Assembly: GCA_023412655.1 (NCBI GenBank)
Contig: JAEYNH010000235.1
Coordinates: 1-18,552 of the forward strand
DNA from: Pseudomonadota bacterium
GTDB lineage: Bacteria; Pseudomonadota; Alphaproteobacteria; Caulobacterales; Caulobacteraceae
DNA: 18,552 bases
Reading direction: 5' to 3'
The notes beneath the pieces were generated by a model, which was not told the DNA's origin, searched no databases, and saw nothing but the letters and a program-made list of their open reading frames with translations. Below, in pieces: positions 1 to 6,726 of this stretch; within the stretch, counting starts at the first letter, position 1, and every line of letters begins with the position of its first letter. The translations under genes were made by a program, and so were the position numbers.

Positions 1-2
1 AA

Positions 3-752
3 CTGGACTATGCCGGCGAGACCTATCCGCTCTATGCCCTGGCCAGCCGGCCGTGGGACCCGTCTCTGCCCGCCGCCCTGATCACCGGCGGCGTCCATGG
101 CTATGAGACCAGCGGCGTCATGGGCGCCCTGGCGTTCCTGGAGACGCGGGCCCCGGACTACGCCGGGCGGATCAACCTGCTTGTGGCGCCCTGCGTCAGC
201 CCCTGGGGCTATGAGCGGATCAACCGCTGGAATTACGACGCCGTCGATCCCAACCGGAACTTCCGGGCGGACGGCCCGTCCCGCGAGGCGACCTGCCTCA
301 TCGAACTGGTGCGGCCAAGGCTGGGCCAGTTCCGGCTGCACATCGACCTGCACGAGACCACCGACAGCGACGAGAGCGAATTCCGGCCGGCGCTGGCGGC
401 CCGGGACGGCAAGCCGTTCGAGCCCGGCCTGATCCCCGACGGCTTCTACCTGGTGGCCGACGCGGCCGACCCGAAGCTTGCGTTCCAGCAGGCCATCGTG
501 GCGGCGGTGGAGGCGGTGACCCATATCGCCCCGCCGGACGGCGCCGGCGAGATCATCGGCTGCCCGGTGGTGGCCCATGGCGTCATCACCTATCCGCAGG
601 CCGACTACGGCATGTGCCCGTCCATCACCGGCGCGCCCTATACGACCACCACCGAGGTCTATCCCGACAGCCCCCAGGCCACGCCCCGGCAGTGCGCCGA
701 CGCCCAGGTGGCCGCCGTCTGCGCCGCCCTCGACTTCGTGCTGGCAAGTTAG
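3..752 (+). CDS. M14 family zinc metallocarboxypeptidase (5' truncated)
   Basis: The reading frame is open from the window edge, so the N-terminus is missing and about 249 codons remain. The zinc-site signature of M14 peptidases is visible. An HxxE motif in GGVHGYE gives His (nt 96-98) and Glu (105-107). An Asn-Arg motif follows (DPNRNF, about nt 246-263). The third zinc ligand is a His in DLHET (351-353). Near the C-terminus, TTTTEVYP carries the probable catalytic Glu (654-656). The family hydrolyses C-terminal peptide bonds or related amide bonds; the substrate cannot be read from this part, and whether the protein has a signal peptide is unknown. The gene converges on a minus-strand hypothetical gene, with a palindromic repeat between them that could end transcription. 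The family call is firm; the subfamily is open. Confidence 0.85.
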   Translation: MDYAGETYPLYALASRPWDPSLPAALITGGVHGYETSGVMGALAFLETRAPDYAGRINLLVAPCVSPWGYERINRWNYDAVDPNRNFRADGPSREATCLIELVRPRLGQFRLHIDLHETTDSDESEFRPALAARDGKPFEPGLIPDGFYLVADAADPKLAFQQAIVAAVEAVTHIAPPDGAGEIIGCPVVAHGVITYPQADYGMCPSITGAPYTTTTEVYPDSPQATPRQCADAQVAAVCAALDFVLAS

Positions 753-754
753 CT

Positions 755-810
755 GACCCTTCTCCCCTTGCGGGAGAAGGTGGCCTGCGAAGCAGGTCGG
801 ATGAGGGGTC
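755..810. repeat. Palindromic alphaproteobacterial intergenic repeat
   Basis: The element folds as a three-way structure. The outer arms GACCC (755-759) and GGGTC (806-810) enclose a perfect 9-bp hairpin, CCTTCTCCC (758-766) with GGGAGAAGG (772-780), and a second hairpin CCTGC/GCAGG with a GAA loop (784-796). The sequence around CTTCTCCCCTTGCGGGAGAAGG, followed by GGATGAGGGG, is of a type I recognise as widespread between alphaproteobacterial genes. It lies between convergent genes, so it may also act as a bidirectional terminator or mRNA 3'-end stabiliser. There is no T-tract. Confidence 0.8.
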
Positions 811-842
811 GCGCCACCCGTTCCAGACCAACCCCGGGCTTC

Positions 843-1136
843 CTAAGCCGCCAGCACCCGGATGATCTCGTCCTCGCGCTGGTTGTAGAGGATCGAGACC
901 CCGGCCGCGGCCTTGGCGTGCTCGCCGAACCAGGCGCGGACCTCGGGCTCGCGCAGCCGGTCCTCCGAGACCCGCAGCAGGGCGATGTCGGCGCCCTGTT
1001 CGCGCACCACGTCGTGGAAGCGCAGGATGCCGTTGATCAGGTCGCCCGAGGGCGGGGCCGGGCGCACCGGCTGGCGGGCGACCTTGACGGGGCGCGGGCT
1101 GAAGCCGTTGCGGCGGGGGCGGAACTGAGAGGCCAT
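843..1136 (-). CDS. Hypothetical 97-aa protein, divergent from WYL regulator
   Basis: I do not recognise this family. The first 28 or so residues are basic and rich in Arg and Pro. Residues about 30-97 look like a small folded alpha/beta domain with alternating charged and hydrophobic residues (NGILRFHDVVREQG, then GVSILYNQREDEIIRVLAA at the end). There is no signal peptide or membrane segment, so a cytoplasmic location is likely. The start is supported by GGAGA about 6 bases upstream of the ATG on the minus strand. The opposite strand also has open frames here. I prefer this one because it has a start with a ribosome site, a protein-like composition, and a plausible divergent arrangement with the WYL regulator (75 bases between start codons). 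The shared promoter region could mean co-regulation, but this is inference. Confidence 0.6.
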   Translation of the reverse strand: MASQFRPRRNGFSPRPVKVARQPVRPAPPSGDLINGILRFHDVVREQGADIALLRVSEDRLREPEVRAWFGEHAKAAAGVSILYNQREDEIIRVLAA

Positions 1137-1150
1137 CGACCGTCTCCGTG

Positions 1151-1178
1151 TTGTCGGTTCTCGATGTTCCCGTTATGG
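1151..1178 (+). promoter_or_regulatory. Predicted sigma70-type promoter of the WYL regulator
   Basis: A -35-like TTGTCG (1151-1156) is followed after 16 bases by a -10-like TTATGG (1173-1178). This would start transcription near 1185, about 25 bases before the chosen ATG. It lies in the only non-coding gap shared with the divergent 97-aa gene. It is prediction by eye only. Confidence 0.4.
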
Positions 1179-1210
1179 ATCGGGGGTGCGACAGAAACGG
1201 ACGTAGAAAA

Positions 1211-2194
1211 ATGCGCCACGAGAAAGCCGCCCTGCTGCTGGAGCTGGCGCGCCTGCTGGCCAGCTCGGCCGAGGGGCTGACCCTGGACGAGATGGCCGAG
1301 CGCCTGGGGGTCGGCCGGCGCACCGCCGAGCGGATGCGCGATGCGGTCTGGGAGGTGTTCCCGCAGCTGGAAGTGGTGGAGGACCCGCCGACCCGGCGCT
1401 TCCGCATCCCGTCCGGCCTCGACGGCCTGTTCCAGGCGCCCACAGCCGAGGAGCTGGCCGCGCTCACCGCCGCCGGCGACACCTTCGAGAAGCAGGGGGC
1501 GCAGGCGAGGGCGGCCGCCCTGCGCTCGCTGGAGACCAAGGTGCTGTCCGCCACCCGCGCCGCCGCCCGCCGCAAGCTGGCCCCCGACCTGGAGGCCCTG
1601 CTGCAGGCCGAGACCATCGGCGTCAGCGCCGGCCCGCGGCCCTTCGAGGACGAGACCGTGCTGCAGGCCATCCGCGACGCGCTCAAGGGCCTGTCCACCC
1701 TGCGCTTCCGCTACGAGGGGGGCTCGAGCCCGGGGCGCACCCGGGAGGTGACGCCCTACGGCATCCTGTTCGGCCGCTCGAACTATCTGGTGGCCGCCGA
1801 GAGCGCCGCGACCGGCCCCCGGAACTGGCGCCTCGACCGGATCTTCGACGTGGAGGTCACCGGCCGCCCCGCCGAGCGGCCCGAGGGCTTCTCGCTGCAG
1901 GCCTATGCCGACGAGAGCTTCGGCATCTACCAGGACGACACCCACGACGTGGTCCTGCGCATCCTGCCCGAGGGGCGGGAGGACGCCCTGCGCTGGCGCT
2001 TCCACGCCCGCCAGGCCCTGGAGGAGCAGGCCGACGGCGCCGTGGTCGTCCGCTTCCGCGCCAGCGGCATGCGCGAGCTGGCCTGGCACCTGTTCACCTG
2101 GGGCGACAAGATCGAGATCGTCGAGCCCCAGGCGCTGAAGGACATGATGCGCGGCGAACTCGACGCCGCCCTCCGCGCCCACGTCCGAAACTGA
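1211..2194 (+). CDS. WYL-domain transcriptional regulator, DriD-like
   Basis: A 327-aa protein with the layout of WYL regulators. Residues about 1-65 form a winged helix-turn-helix (LTLDEMAERLGVGRRTAERM is the recognition region). A helical linker follows, then a WYL domain at about 150-215 with the ligand-site residues SNYLV (190-194) and WRLDRI (206-211). The C-terminal WCX domain (about 235-325) contains AWHLFTWGD. WYL domains sense nucleic-acid ligands. Caulobacter DriD, an SOS-independent DNA-damage activator that binds single-stranded DNA, has this architecture and, as I recall, about this length. Orthology is plausible but unproven here. The ATG at 1211 is preferred over upstream in-frame starts because family-like sequence begins there; its ribosome site is weak. 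It is followed after 45 bases by a 48-aa ORF that may be co-transcribed. Confidence 0.85.
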   Translation: MRHEKAALLLELARLLASSAEGLTLDEMAERLGVGRRTAERMRDAVWEVFPQLEVVEDPPTRRFRIPSGLDGLFQAPTAEELAALTAAGDTFEKQGAQARAAALRSLETKVLSATRAAARRKLAPDLEALLQAETIGVSAGPRPFEDETVLQAIRDALKGLSTLRFRYEGGSSPGRTREVTPYGILFGRSNYLVAAESAATGPRNWRLDRIFDVEVTGRPAERPEGFSLQAYADESFGIYQDDTHDVVLRILPEGREDALRWRFHARQALEEQADGAVVVRFRASGMRELAWHLFTWGDKIEIVEPQALKDMMRGELDAALRAHVRN

Positions 2195-2239
2195 CGTAGC
2201 CGACGGACACTTGTGGCTCTCCAACTTGAGGAGCCCCCC

Positions 2240-2386
2240 ATGACCGCCACCCTCGACTACGCCCAGGTCTTCGAAACCGAGTTCCGGCCCCGCCGGCGCC
2301 TCCGCCGCGCCCTGGCCAGGGCCGTCCTCGCCGGCCTTTTCCTCATCCGCCCCCGGCTGGCGCTCGCCATCTGGCGTGAACGCTGA
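2240..2386 (+). CDS. Small Arg-rich hypothetical protein (48 aa)
   Basis: A short ORF of 48 codons plus stop. The ATG is preceded by a perfect GAGGAG (2228-2233) at 6-base spacing, one of the best ribosome sites in the window. The peptide starts MTATLDYAQVFETEF. It continues with a strongly basic stretch (RPRRRLRRALARA, residues 16-28) and a short hydrophobic segment (VLAGLFLI, 29-36), and ends RPRLALAIWRER. The pattern suggests an amphipathic or membrane-associated helix rather than a globular enzyme. It lies 45 bases downstream of the WYL regulator and 63 bases before the prolyl oligopeptidase. No family is recognised. Being short and Arg-rich in GC-rich DNA, it could be a chance frame; the ribosome site is the main argument for it. 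Confidence 0.5.
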   Translation: MTATLDYAQVFETEFRPRRRLRRALARAVLAGLFLIRPRLALAIWRER

Positions 2387-2392
2387 AATGCC

Positions 2393-2421
2393 TTGAGCTT
2401 GAGCGCTGTCTCGGGACTATC
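2393..2421 (+). promoter_or_regulatory. Predicted promoter of the prolyl oligopeptidase
   Basis: A -35-like TTGAGC (2393-2398) lies 17 bases from ACTATC (2416-2421). The octamer ACTATCAC matches six of eight positions of the Caulobacter -10 consensus GCTANAWC. The predicted start is near 2428, about 22 bases before the ATG. Identified by eye. Confidence 0.4.
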
Positions 2422-2449
2422 ACCGCCATCCACGTTGGGGTCCCGCCAC

Positions 2450-4540
2450 ATGAAGCTGCGCCTGCTCGCCACCCTTTTCGCCGGAGTGTTCCTGATGGGC
2501 GCCGCGCCCGCCGACAACGACCCCTACGCCTGGATGGAAGAGATCGAAGGGGCGAGGGCGCTGGAATGGGCCAAGGCCGAGAACGCCCGGTCGCTGCCCC
2601 AGCTGCAGAACGATCCGCGCTACGCCGGCCTCTACGCCGACGCCCTGAAGATCGCCACCGCCCAGGACCGGATCCCCGGCGTCTATTTCGCGGGCGACAC
2701 CCTCCGGGACTACTGGCAGGACGCCCAGCACGTCCGCGGCGTCTGGCGGACCACCAGCCTCGACAGCTACCGGGCCGGGGCTCCGCAATGGCGCACCCTT
2801 CTGGACCTCGACGCCCTGTCCAAGGCCGAGAACGCCAACTGGGTCTGGAAGGGCGCCGACTGCCTGCCGCCCGACGATCGCTACTGCCTGATCTCGCTGT
2901 CCGACGGCGGCAAGGACGCCGTGGAGGTCCGCGAGTTCGACACCCAGACGGGGCAGTTCGTCGACGGCGGCTTCCGCCTGCCCGAGGGCAAGCACCGCTT
3001 CGAATGGATCGACAAGGACACCCTGATCGTCGTCACCGAGTGGCGCCCGGGCGAGATCACCACCTCGAGCTATCCCTACATCGCCAAGATCGTGAAGCGC
3101 GGGCAGCCGCTCTCGGCCGCCCGGCAGGTGTTCGCCGGCCAGAAGACCGACGGCGGCTACGGCGTCTCGCCCATCGTCCTGCGTGACGCCGCCGGCAAGG
3201 TGCAGGCGGTGATCATCCAGCGCCCCTTGGACACCTTCAACGCCGAGTACTACCTGCTCGACGGTGACCGGCCGCTGAAGCTCGACCTGCCGACCAAGTC
3301 GACCGTGCAAGGGCTGGTGTCGGGCCGGGTCATCGTCAGCCTGGAGCAGGACTGGGCCGCAAAGGGCATGAAGGAGGGCGACCTGGTCGACTTCGACCTC
3401 GCCGCGTTCCGCAGCAAGCCCGCCGCCCTCACGCCCGCCCTGGTGGTGCGGCCCACCCAAAGCCAGAGCGTCGAGCAGGTCGCCACCACGCGCGACCGGC
3501 TGGTCGTCGCCATGCTGGACAATGTGAAGGGCGAGGTGATCGCCTACCGGCGCAGCGCCGACGGCTGGACCCCCACGAAGCTGGATCTGCCAAAGGACTC
3601 CACGATCTACGTCACCTCGGCCTCGGACCGGGACGACCAGCTGATCCTCAACGTCTCCAGCTTCCTCACGCCCTCGAGCCAATGGATCGCCGACGCCGCC
3701 GGCGGCCGGCCGACTCAGCTGCGCACCCTGCCGCCGCGCTTCGACGCCTCGGACATGAAGGTGGAGCAGCACTGGGCCACTTCGAAGGACGGCACGAAGG
3801 TCCCGTACTTCGTCGTCTCCAAGAAGGACCTGAAGCTCGACGGCTCCAACCCGACGCTGCTCTACGCCTACGGCGGCTTCCTGGTCAGCCAGACCCCGGC
3901 CTACGCCTCCACGGTGGGCAAGCTGTGGCTGGAGAAGGGCGGCGTCTATGTGGTCGCCAACATCCGCGGCGGCGGCGAATTCGGTCCCCGCTGGCACAAC
4001 GCGGGCCTGAAGCTGAATAGGATGCGGGTGTATGACGACTTCTTCGCCGTCTCCGAGGACCTCATCTCCCGCGGGATCACCAATCCGAAGAAGCTGGGCA
4101 TCATGGGCGGGTCCAACGGCGGTCTGCTGATGGGCGTGGCCCTGACCAAGCGGCCCGACCTGTACAACGCCGTGGTCATCCAGGTGCCGCTGTTCGACAT
4201 GATCGGCTACGACCGCATTGGCGCCGGCTCCTCATGGATCGGCGAGTACGGCGACCCCAAGGTCCCCGAAGAGCGCGCCATGCTGATGGGCTATTCGCCG
4301 TACCAGAACCTCAAGCCCGGCCAGCCCTATCCCAAGGTGTTCATCGAGACGTCCACCAAGGACGACCGCGTGCACCCGGCCCACGCCCGCAAGGCGGCGG
4401 CGCGGCTGAACGAGTACGGCTACGACTACCTCTATTACGAGAACATCGACGGGGGGCACGCCGCCGCGGCCAACCTCAACGAGCGGGCGATGCGCCAGGC
4501 CCTGGAGTACACCTACCTGATGCAGCGGCTGATGGACTGA
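2450..4540 (+). CDS. Exported prolyl oligopeptidase (S9A serine peptidase)
   Basis: A 696-aa protein, close to the usual 690-710 aa of the family, which cleaves oligopeptides after proline. The N-terminus is a Sec-type signal peptide (MKLRLLATLFAGVFLMGAAPA), so the enzyme is probably periplasmic or secreted. The N-terminal domain begins DPYAWMEEIEG and is followed by a beta-propeller to about residue 420. The C-terminal alpha/beta-hydrolase domain contains YAYGGF and the conserved NIRGGGEFG. The triad is Ser555 (in GGSNGG), Asp639 (in DDRVHP) and His670 (in DGGHAA), very near the positions in mammalian prolyl oligopeptidase. The ATG at 2450 is chosen because the signal peptide starts there; an in-frame start at 2393 would bury it. 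The stop codon overlaps the start of the Nudix gene, so the two are translationally coupled. Confidence 0.95.
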   Translation: MKLRLLATLFAGVFLMGAAPADNDPYAWMEEIEGARALEWAKAENARSLPQLQNDPRYAGLYADALKIATAQDRIPGVYFAGDTLRDYWQDAQHVRGVWRTTSLDSYRAGAPQWRTLLDLDALSKAENANWVWKGADCLPPDDRYCLISLSDGGKDAVEVREFDTQTGQFVDGGFRLPEGKHRFEWIDKDTLIVVTEWRPGEITTSSYPYIAKIVKRGQPLSAARQVFAGQKTDGGYGVSPIVLRDAAGKVQAVIIQRPLDTFNAEYYLLDGDRPLKLDLPTKSTVQGLVSGRVIVSLEQDWAAKGMKEGDLVDFDLAAFRSKPAALTPALVVRPTQSQSVEQVATTRDRLVVAMLDNVKGEVIAYRRSADGWTPTKLDLPKDSTIYVTSASDRDDQLILNVSSFLTPSSQWIADAAGGRPTQLRTLPPRFDASDMKVEQHWATSKDGTKVPYFVVSKKDLKLDGSNPTLLYAYGGFLVSQTPAYASTVGKLWLEKGGVYVVANIRGGGEFGPRWHNAGLKLNRMRVYDDFFAVSEDLISRGITNPKKLGIMGGSNGGLLMGVALTKRPDLYNAVVIQVPLFDMIGYDRIGAGSSWIGEYGDPKVPEERAMLMGYSPYQNLKPGQPYPKVFIETSTKDDRVHPAHARKAAARLNEYGYDYLYYENIDGGHAAAANLNERAMRQALEYTYLMQRLMD

Positions 4541-5001
4541 TGCCTGAGATCAGCGCCGGGGTGCTCGCGTGGCGCCGCGGCGCTGAGGGGCCGGAGTTCC
4601 TGCTGGTCCACCCCGGCGGTCCGTTCTGGGCGAGCAAGGACGAGGCGGCCTGGTCGATCCCCAAGGGCCTGGTCGAGCCCGGGGAAGACGGCTGGACCGC
4701 GGCCCGTCGGGAGTTCGAGGAGGAACTCGGTCTTGCCCTCAGTGGGGAGGCCGCGCCCCTGCCGCCGTTGAAGACCCCGGGCGGCAAGGTGATCCACGCC
4801 TGGCTGGTGGAGAGCGATCTCGATGTCTCCGCCATTCGCAGCAACCTGTTCGAGATGGAATGGCCGCCACGCTCCGGCCGCCGCGCCAGCTTCCCCGAAG
4901 TGGACCGGGCGGGCTGGTTCGACGCCGACGCGGCGCGATGGAAGCTGCACAAGGGCCAGCGACCCTTGCTCGACGCGGCCCTAGCCGCGCTGGCTGGCTA
5001 G
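4540..5001 (+). CDS. Nudix hydrolase
   Basis: A 153-aa protein with a complete Nudix box (residues about 43-65): Gly, then Glu after five residues, then REFEEELGL, matching GX5EX7REUXEEXGU. Nudix enzymes hydrolyse nucleoside diphosphates linked to another group, using Mg2+ held by the Glu residues. The substrate is not evident; the GVLAWRR start and FLLVHPGG segment resemble the small general MutT/Nudix proteins. The ATG overlaps the TGA of the prolyl oligopeptidase by one base (TGATG), implying coupled translation, though no shared pathway is obvious. An inverted repeat (GGCCGAC/GTCGGCC, 5001-5025) begins at the last base of the stop codon. Confidence 0.9.
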   Translation: MPEISAGVLAWRRGAEGPEFLLVHPGGPFWASKDEAAWSIPKGLVEPGEDGWTAARREFEEELGLALSGEAAPLPPLKTPGGKVIHAWLVESDLDVSAIRSNLFEMEWPPRSGRRASFPEVDRAGWFDADAARWKLHKGQRPLLDAALAALAG

Positions 5002-5016
5002 GCCGACCCCCCGACT

Positions 5017-5045
5017 TTGTCGGCCGCGAAATCCGCAACGCTACA
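5017..5045 (+). promoter_or_regulatory. Predicted promoter of the hupE operon
   Basis: TTGTCGG (5017-5023) resembles the Caulobacter -35 consensus TTGACGS. With a 17-base spacer it is followed by GCTACA (5040-5045); GCTACAGC is a seven-of-eight match to GCTANAWC. The predicted start is near 5052, 16 bases before the ATG. The -35 element lies within the inverted repeat that follows the Nudix stop codon. Confidence 0.5.
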
Positions 5046-5061
5046 GCTTGGCCTTAAGCTG
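5044..5061. promoter_or_regulatory. Inverted repeat over the hupE transcription start (possible operator)
   Basis: CAGCTT (5044-5049) and AAGCTG (5056-5061) form a perfect 6-bp inverted repeat with a 6-base centre. It spans the region from the end of the predicted -10 element to beyond the predicted start, where a repressor would block transcription. It could instead be an mRNA hairpin just upstream of the start codon. No regulator is identified. Confidence 0.35.
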
Positions 5062-5067
5062 AGCCTT

Positions 5068-5787
5068 ATGGATTCATGCCGACCGTTGTCGAGCCGTTCG
5101 CTTTGGCTGGCGGGGGCCTTCTTAGTCCTGGCGCTCTGCGCCAATCCTGCGGCTGCGCATGACATTGGGGGGGCGGACGCCGCGTTCGTCGCGGCAGCCC
5201 GAGGCCCGGATCCGATTCCCTTCGGGTACCTTGGCGCGAAACACATGGTCACCGGCTACGACCACCTGCTGTTCCTGGTGGGCGTGATCTTCTTCCTCTT
5301 CCGTTTGAGCCAGATCGCGCTCTACGTGAGCCTGTTCTCCCTGGGCCACTCCATCACCCTGCTGGCCGGCGTGTTCTTCGACCTGCATGTGGATCCGCGT
5401 CTGGTGGACGCGGTCATCGGCCTATCGGTGGCTTATAAGGGCTTCGATAACCTGGGGGGCTTTCGCACCGTCTTCGGCGTCGAGCCGGACCCGAAGGCGG
5501 CCGTGCTGTTTTTCGGCCTGATCCACGGCTTCGGCCTGGCCACCAAGTTGCAGGCGTTGGACCTGCAGCCGGAAGGCCTTCTGACCAATCTGGTCGCCTT
5601 CAACATCGGCGTGGAGCTGGGCCAATTCGTTGCCCTGATCTTCATCCTGGCGCTCATCACCCTTTGGCGTCGAACCCGCGCATTCCGGGCCACGGCGGTG
5701 GGCGCCAACCTGCTATTGATCCTGGCGGGCTTCGTCCTGGCGGGCGAGCACCTGGCCGGCTACTTCCTCGATGGAGCCCACCGATGA
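5068..5787 (+). CDS. HupE/UreJ family membrane protein
   Basis: A 239-aa inner-membrane protein. Residues 1-30 look like a signal peptide ending PAAA, so the mature chain would begin His-Asp. The signature GYDHLLFLVG follows, then about six hydrophobic segments including SLGHSITLLAG and GLIHGFGLATKL. HupE/UreJ proteins are linked to nickel, cobalt or other metal transport. The HupE_UreJ_2 type seen here is less well characterised, and no hydrogenase or urease genes are nearby, so metal uptake is only a family-level guess. The start is the ATG at 5068, just before the signal peptide; a TTG start at 5017 would lie inside the promoter. The gene overlaps the next by 4 bases (ATGA). Confidence 0.85.
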   Translation: MDSCRPLSSRSLWLAGAFLVLALCANPAAAHDIGGADAAFVAAARGPDPIPFGYLGAKHMVTGYDHLLFLVGVIFFLFRLSQIALYVSLFSLGHSITLLAGVFFDLHVDPRLVDAVIGLSVAYKGFDNLGGFRTVFGVEPDPKAAVLFFGLIHGFGLATKLQALDLQPEGLLTNLVAFNIGVELGQFVALIFILALITLWRRTRAFRATAVGANLLLILAGFVLAGEHLAGYFLDGAHR

Positions 5788-6443
5788 ACGAGGCGCCCAA
5801 GCCACCGCTCAATCGCGGACGGTTGCTGCTGACGACGCTCAGCCTGGCCGTCCTCGCCGCAATGATCATCCTGGGCGTGATCCTGCCGGTGGAGTTCAAC
5901 AAGGATCCCCTGGGCCTTGGGCGGCTCAGCGGCCTGTCGCGGCTGTGGGCGCCGGATCAGACCGAGGTCTCGACCGACGGCGTCTCCGGCCCCGCAGCGC
6001 GGGAATACGACGTCCCTTTCCGTACAGACGTCATCGAGATTCCACTCGCGGACTTCATGGCCGGGCAGCAGATGTCCGAGCTTGAGTACAAGGTGCGCAT
6101 GAAGCGCGGCGCGACCCTGGTCTACAGCTGGAGCGTGAGCGGGGCGGACGATCCGCGGGACATCCGATTCGACCAGCACGGCCACACTGACCCCAATCCG
6201 GGCATGGGGATGGAGGTGGCCAACTATCGCCGGGGCTCCGGCCTGGCGCAGCAGGGCTCCATGACCGCGCCGTTCGATGGCATCCAGGGCTGGCTCTTTC
6301 AGAACAACGGGGACCGGCCGGTGGTGATCCGCCTAAGGCTCGCCGGCTTCTACGACCTTGCTCCGCCGGGGCAGCCGGGCAACGAGGCGGGCATCGTGGC
6401 GAATGTGCCGGCCGCCCAGGCGCGACCTTCCGCGGCCGACTGA
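5784..6443 (+). CDS. Transmembrane anchor protein, partner of HupE/UreJ
   Basis: A 219-aa protein with a short cytoplasmic N-terminus, one membrane segment (about residues 13-35, LLLTTLSLAVLAAMIILGVIL) and a periplasmic domain of about 180 residues. The domain contains IEIPLADFM, ELEYKVRMKRG and YSWSV, then a His-, Gly- and Met-containing stretch (FDQHGHTDPNPGMGM) and GWLFQNNGDRPVVIRLRLAGFY. This matches proteins commonly annotated only as transmembrane anchor protein next to HupE/UreJ genes. The ATG overlaps the hupE stop codon (ATGA), so the two are almost certainly co-translated and probably act together at the membrane. A metal-binding role for the His/Met stretch is inference. Confidence 0.8.
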   Translation: MNEAPKPPLNRGRLLLTTLSLAVLAAMIILGVILPVEFNKDPLGLGRLSGLSRLWAPDQTEVSTDGVSGPAAREYDVPFRTDVIEIPLADFMAGQQMSELEYKVRMKRGATLVYSWSVSGADDPRDIRFDQHGHTDPNPGMGMEVANYRRGSGLAQQGSMTAPFDGIQGWLFQNNGDRPVVIRLRLAGFYDLAPPGQPGNEAGIVANVPAAQARPSAAD

Positions 6444-6488
6444 TGCTGCTGTCGGCGGCGCCATGGCGTGGAAGGATCGGGGGAAGAT

Positions 6489-6562
6489 TGGAGGCCTGAC
6501 CGGGAATCGAACCCGGGTTCGCGGATTTGCAGTCCGCTGCGTCACCACTCCGCCATCAGGCC
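6489..6562 (-). tRNA. tRNA-Cys (anticodon GCA), CCA encoded
   Basis: The minus strand folds as a complete cloverleaf. The acceptor stem is GGCCTGA/TCAGGCC, the D arm GCG/CGC, and the anticodon stem GCGGA/TCCGC with loop CTGCAAA. A 4-base variable region GAAC and T arm CCGGG/CCCGG with TTCGATT follow. The anticodon GCA is at 6528-6530. The discriminator base is U (6492) and the 3' CCA is encoded (6489-6491), giving 74 nt in all. It is convergent with the anchor-protein gene and divergent from the PCMT-like gene. Confidence 0.97.
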
Positions 6563-6654
6563 GCCGGCGAGCCCGGCGCATGGCGAGGCTCGTGTGGAGG
6601 GCGCGAGGGCTACCAGAACGCTTCCGCCGGAGCAACGTCCGTGAGGCCTCGCAA

Positions 6655-6682
6655 TTGCGTTTCGCAGGCGCAGGCCTATAAG
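6655..6682 (+). promoter_or_regulatory. Predicted promoter of the PCMT-like gene
   Basis: TTGCGT (6655-6660) and TATAAG (6677-6682) are separated by 16 bases, the most canonical sigma70-like pair in the window. The predicted start is near 6689, giving a leader of about 38 bases that carries GAGGG (6717-6721), five bases before the ATG. Confidence 0.6.
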
Positions 6683-6726
6683 CCGCGGCTCTAGACGCTC
6701 ACCTTCTCGCGTATCCGAGGGATTCG

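Noticed and set aside
1157..1169. GTTC-N5-GTTC resembling an alphaproteobacterial LexA (SOS) box upstream of the WYL regulator
   Set aside because: The known site is GTTC-N7-GTTC; the spacing here is two bases short, so SOS control is not supported.
5001..5025. GGCCGAC/GTCGGCC hairpin as an intrinsic terminator for the Nudix gene
   Set aside because: No T-tract follows, and its 3' arm overlaps the predicted hupE -35. Noted as an inverted repeat only.
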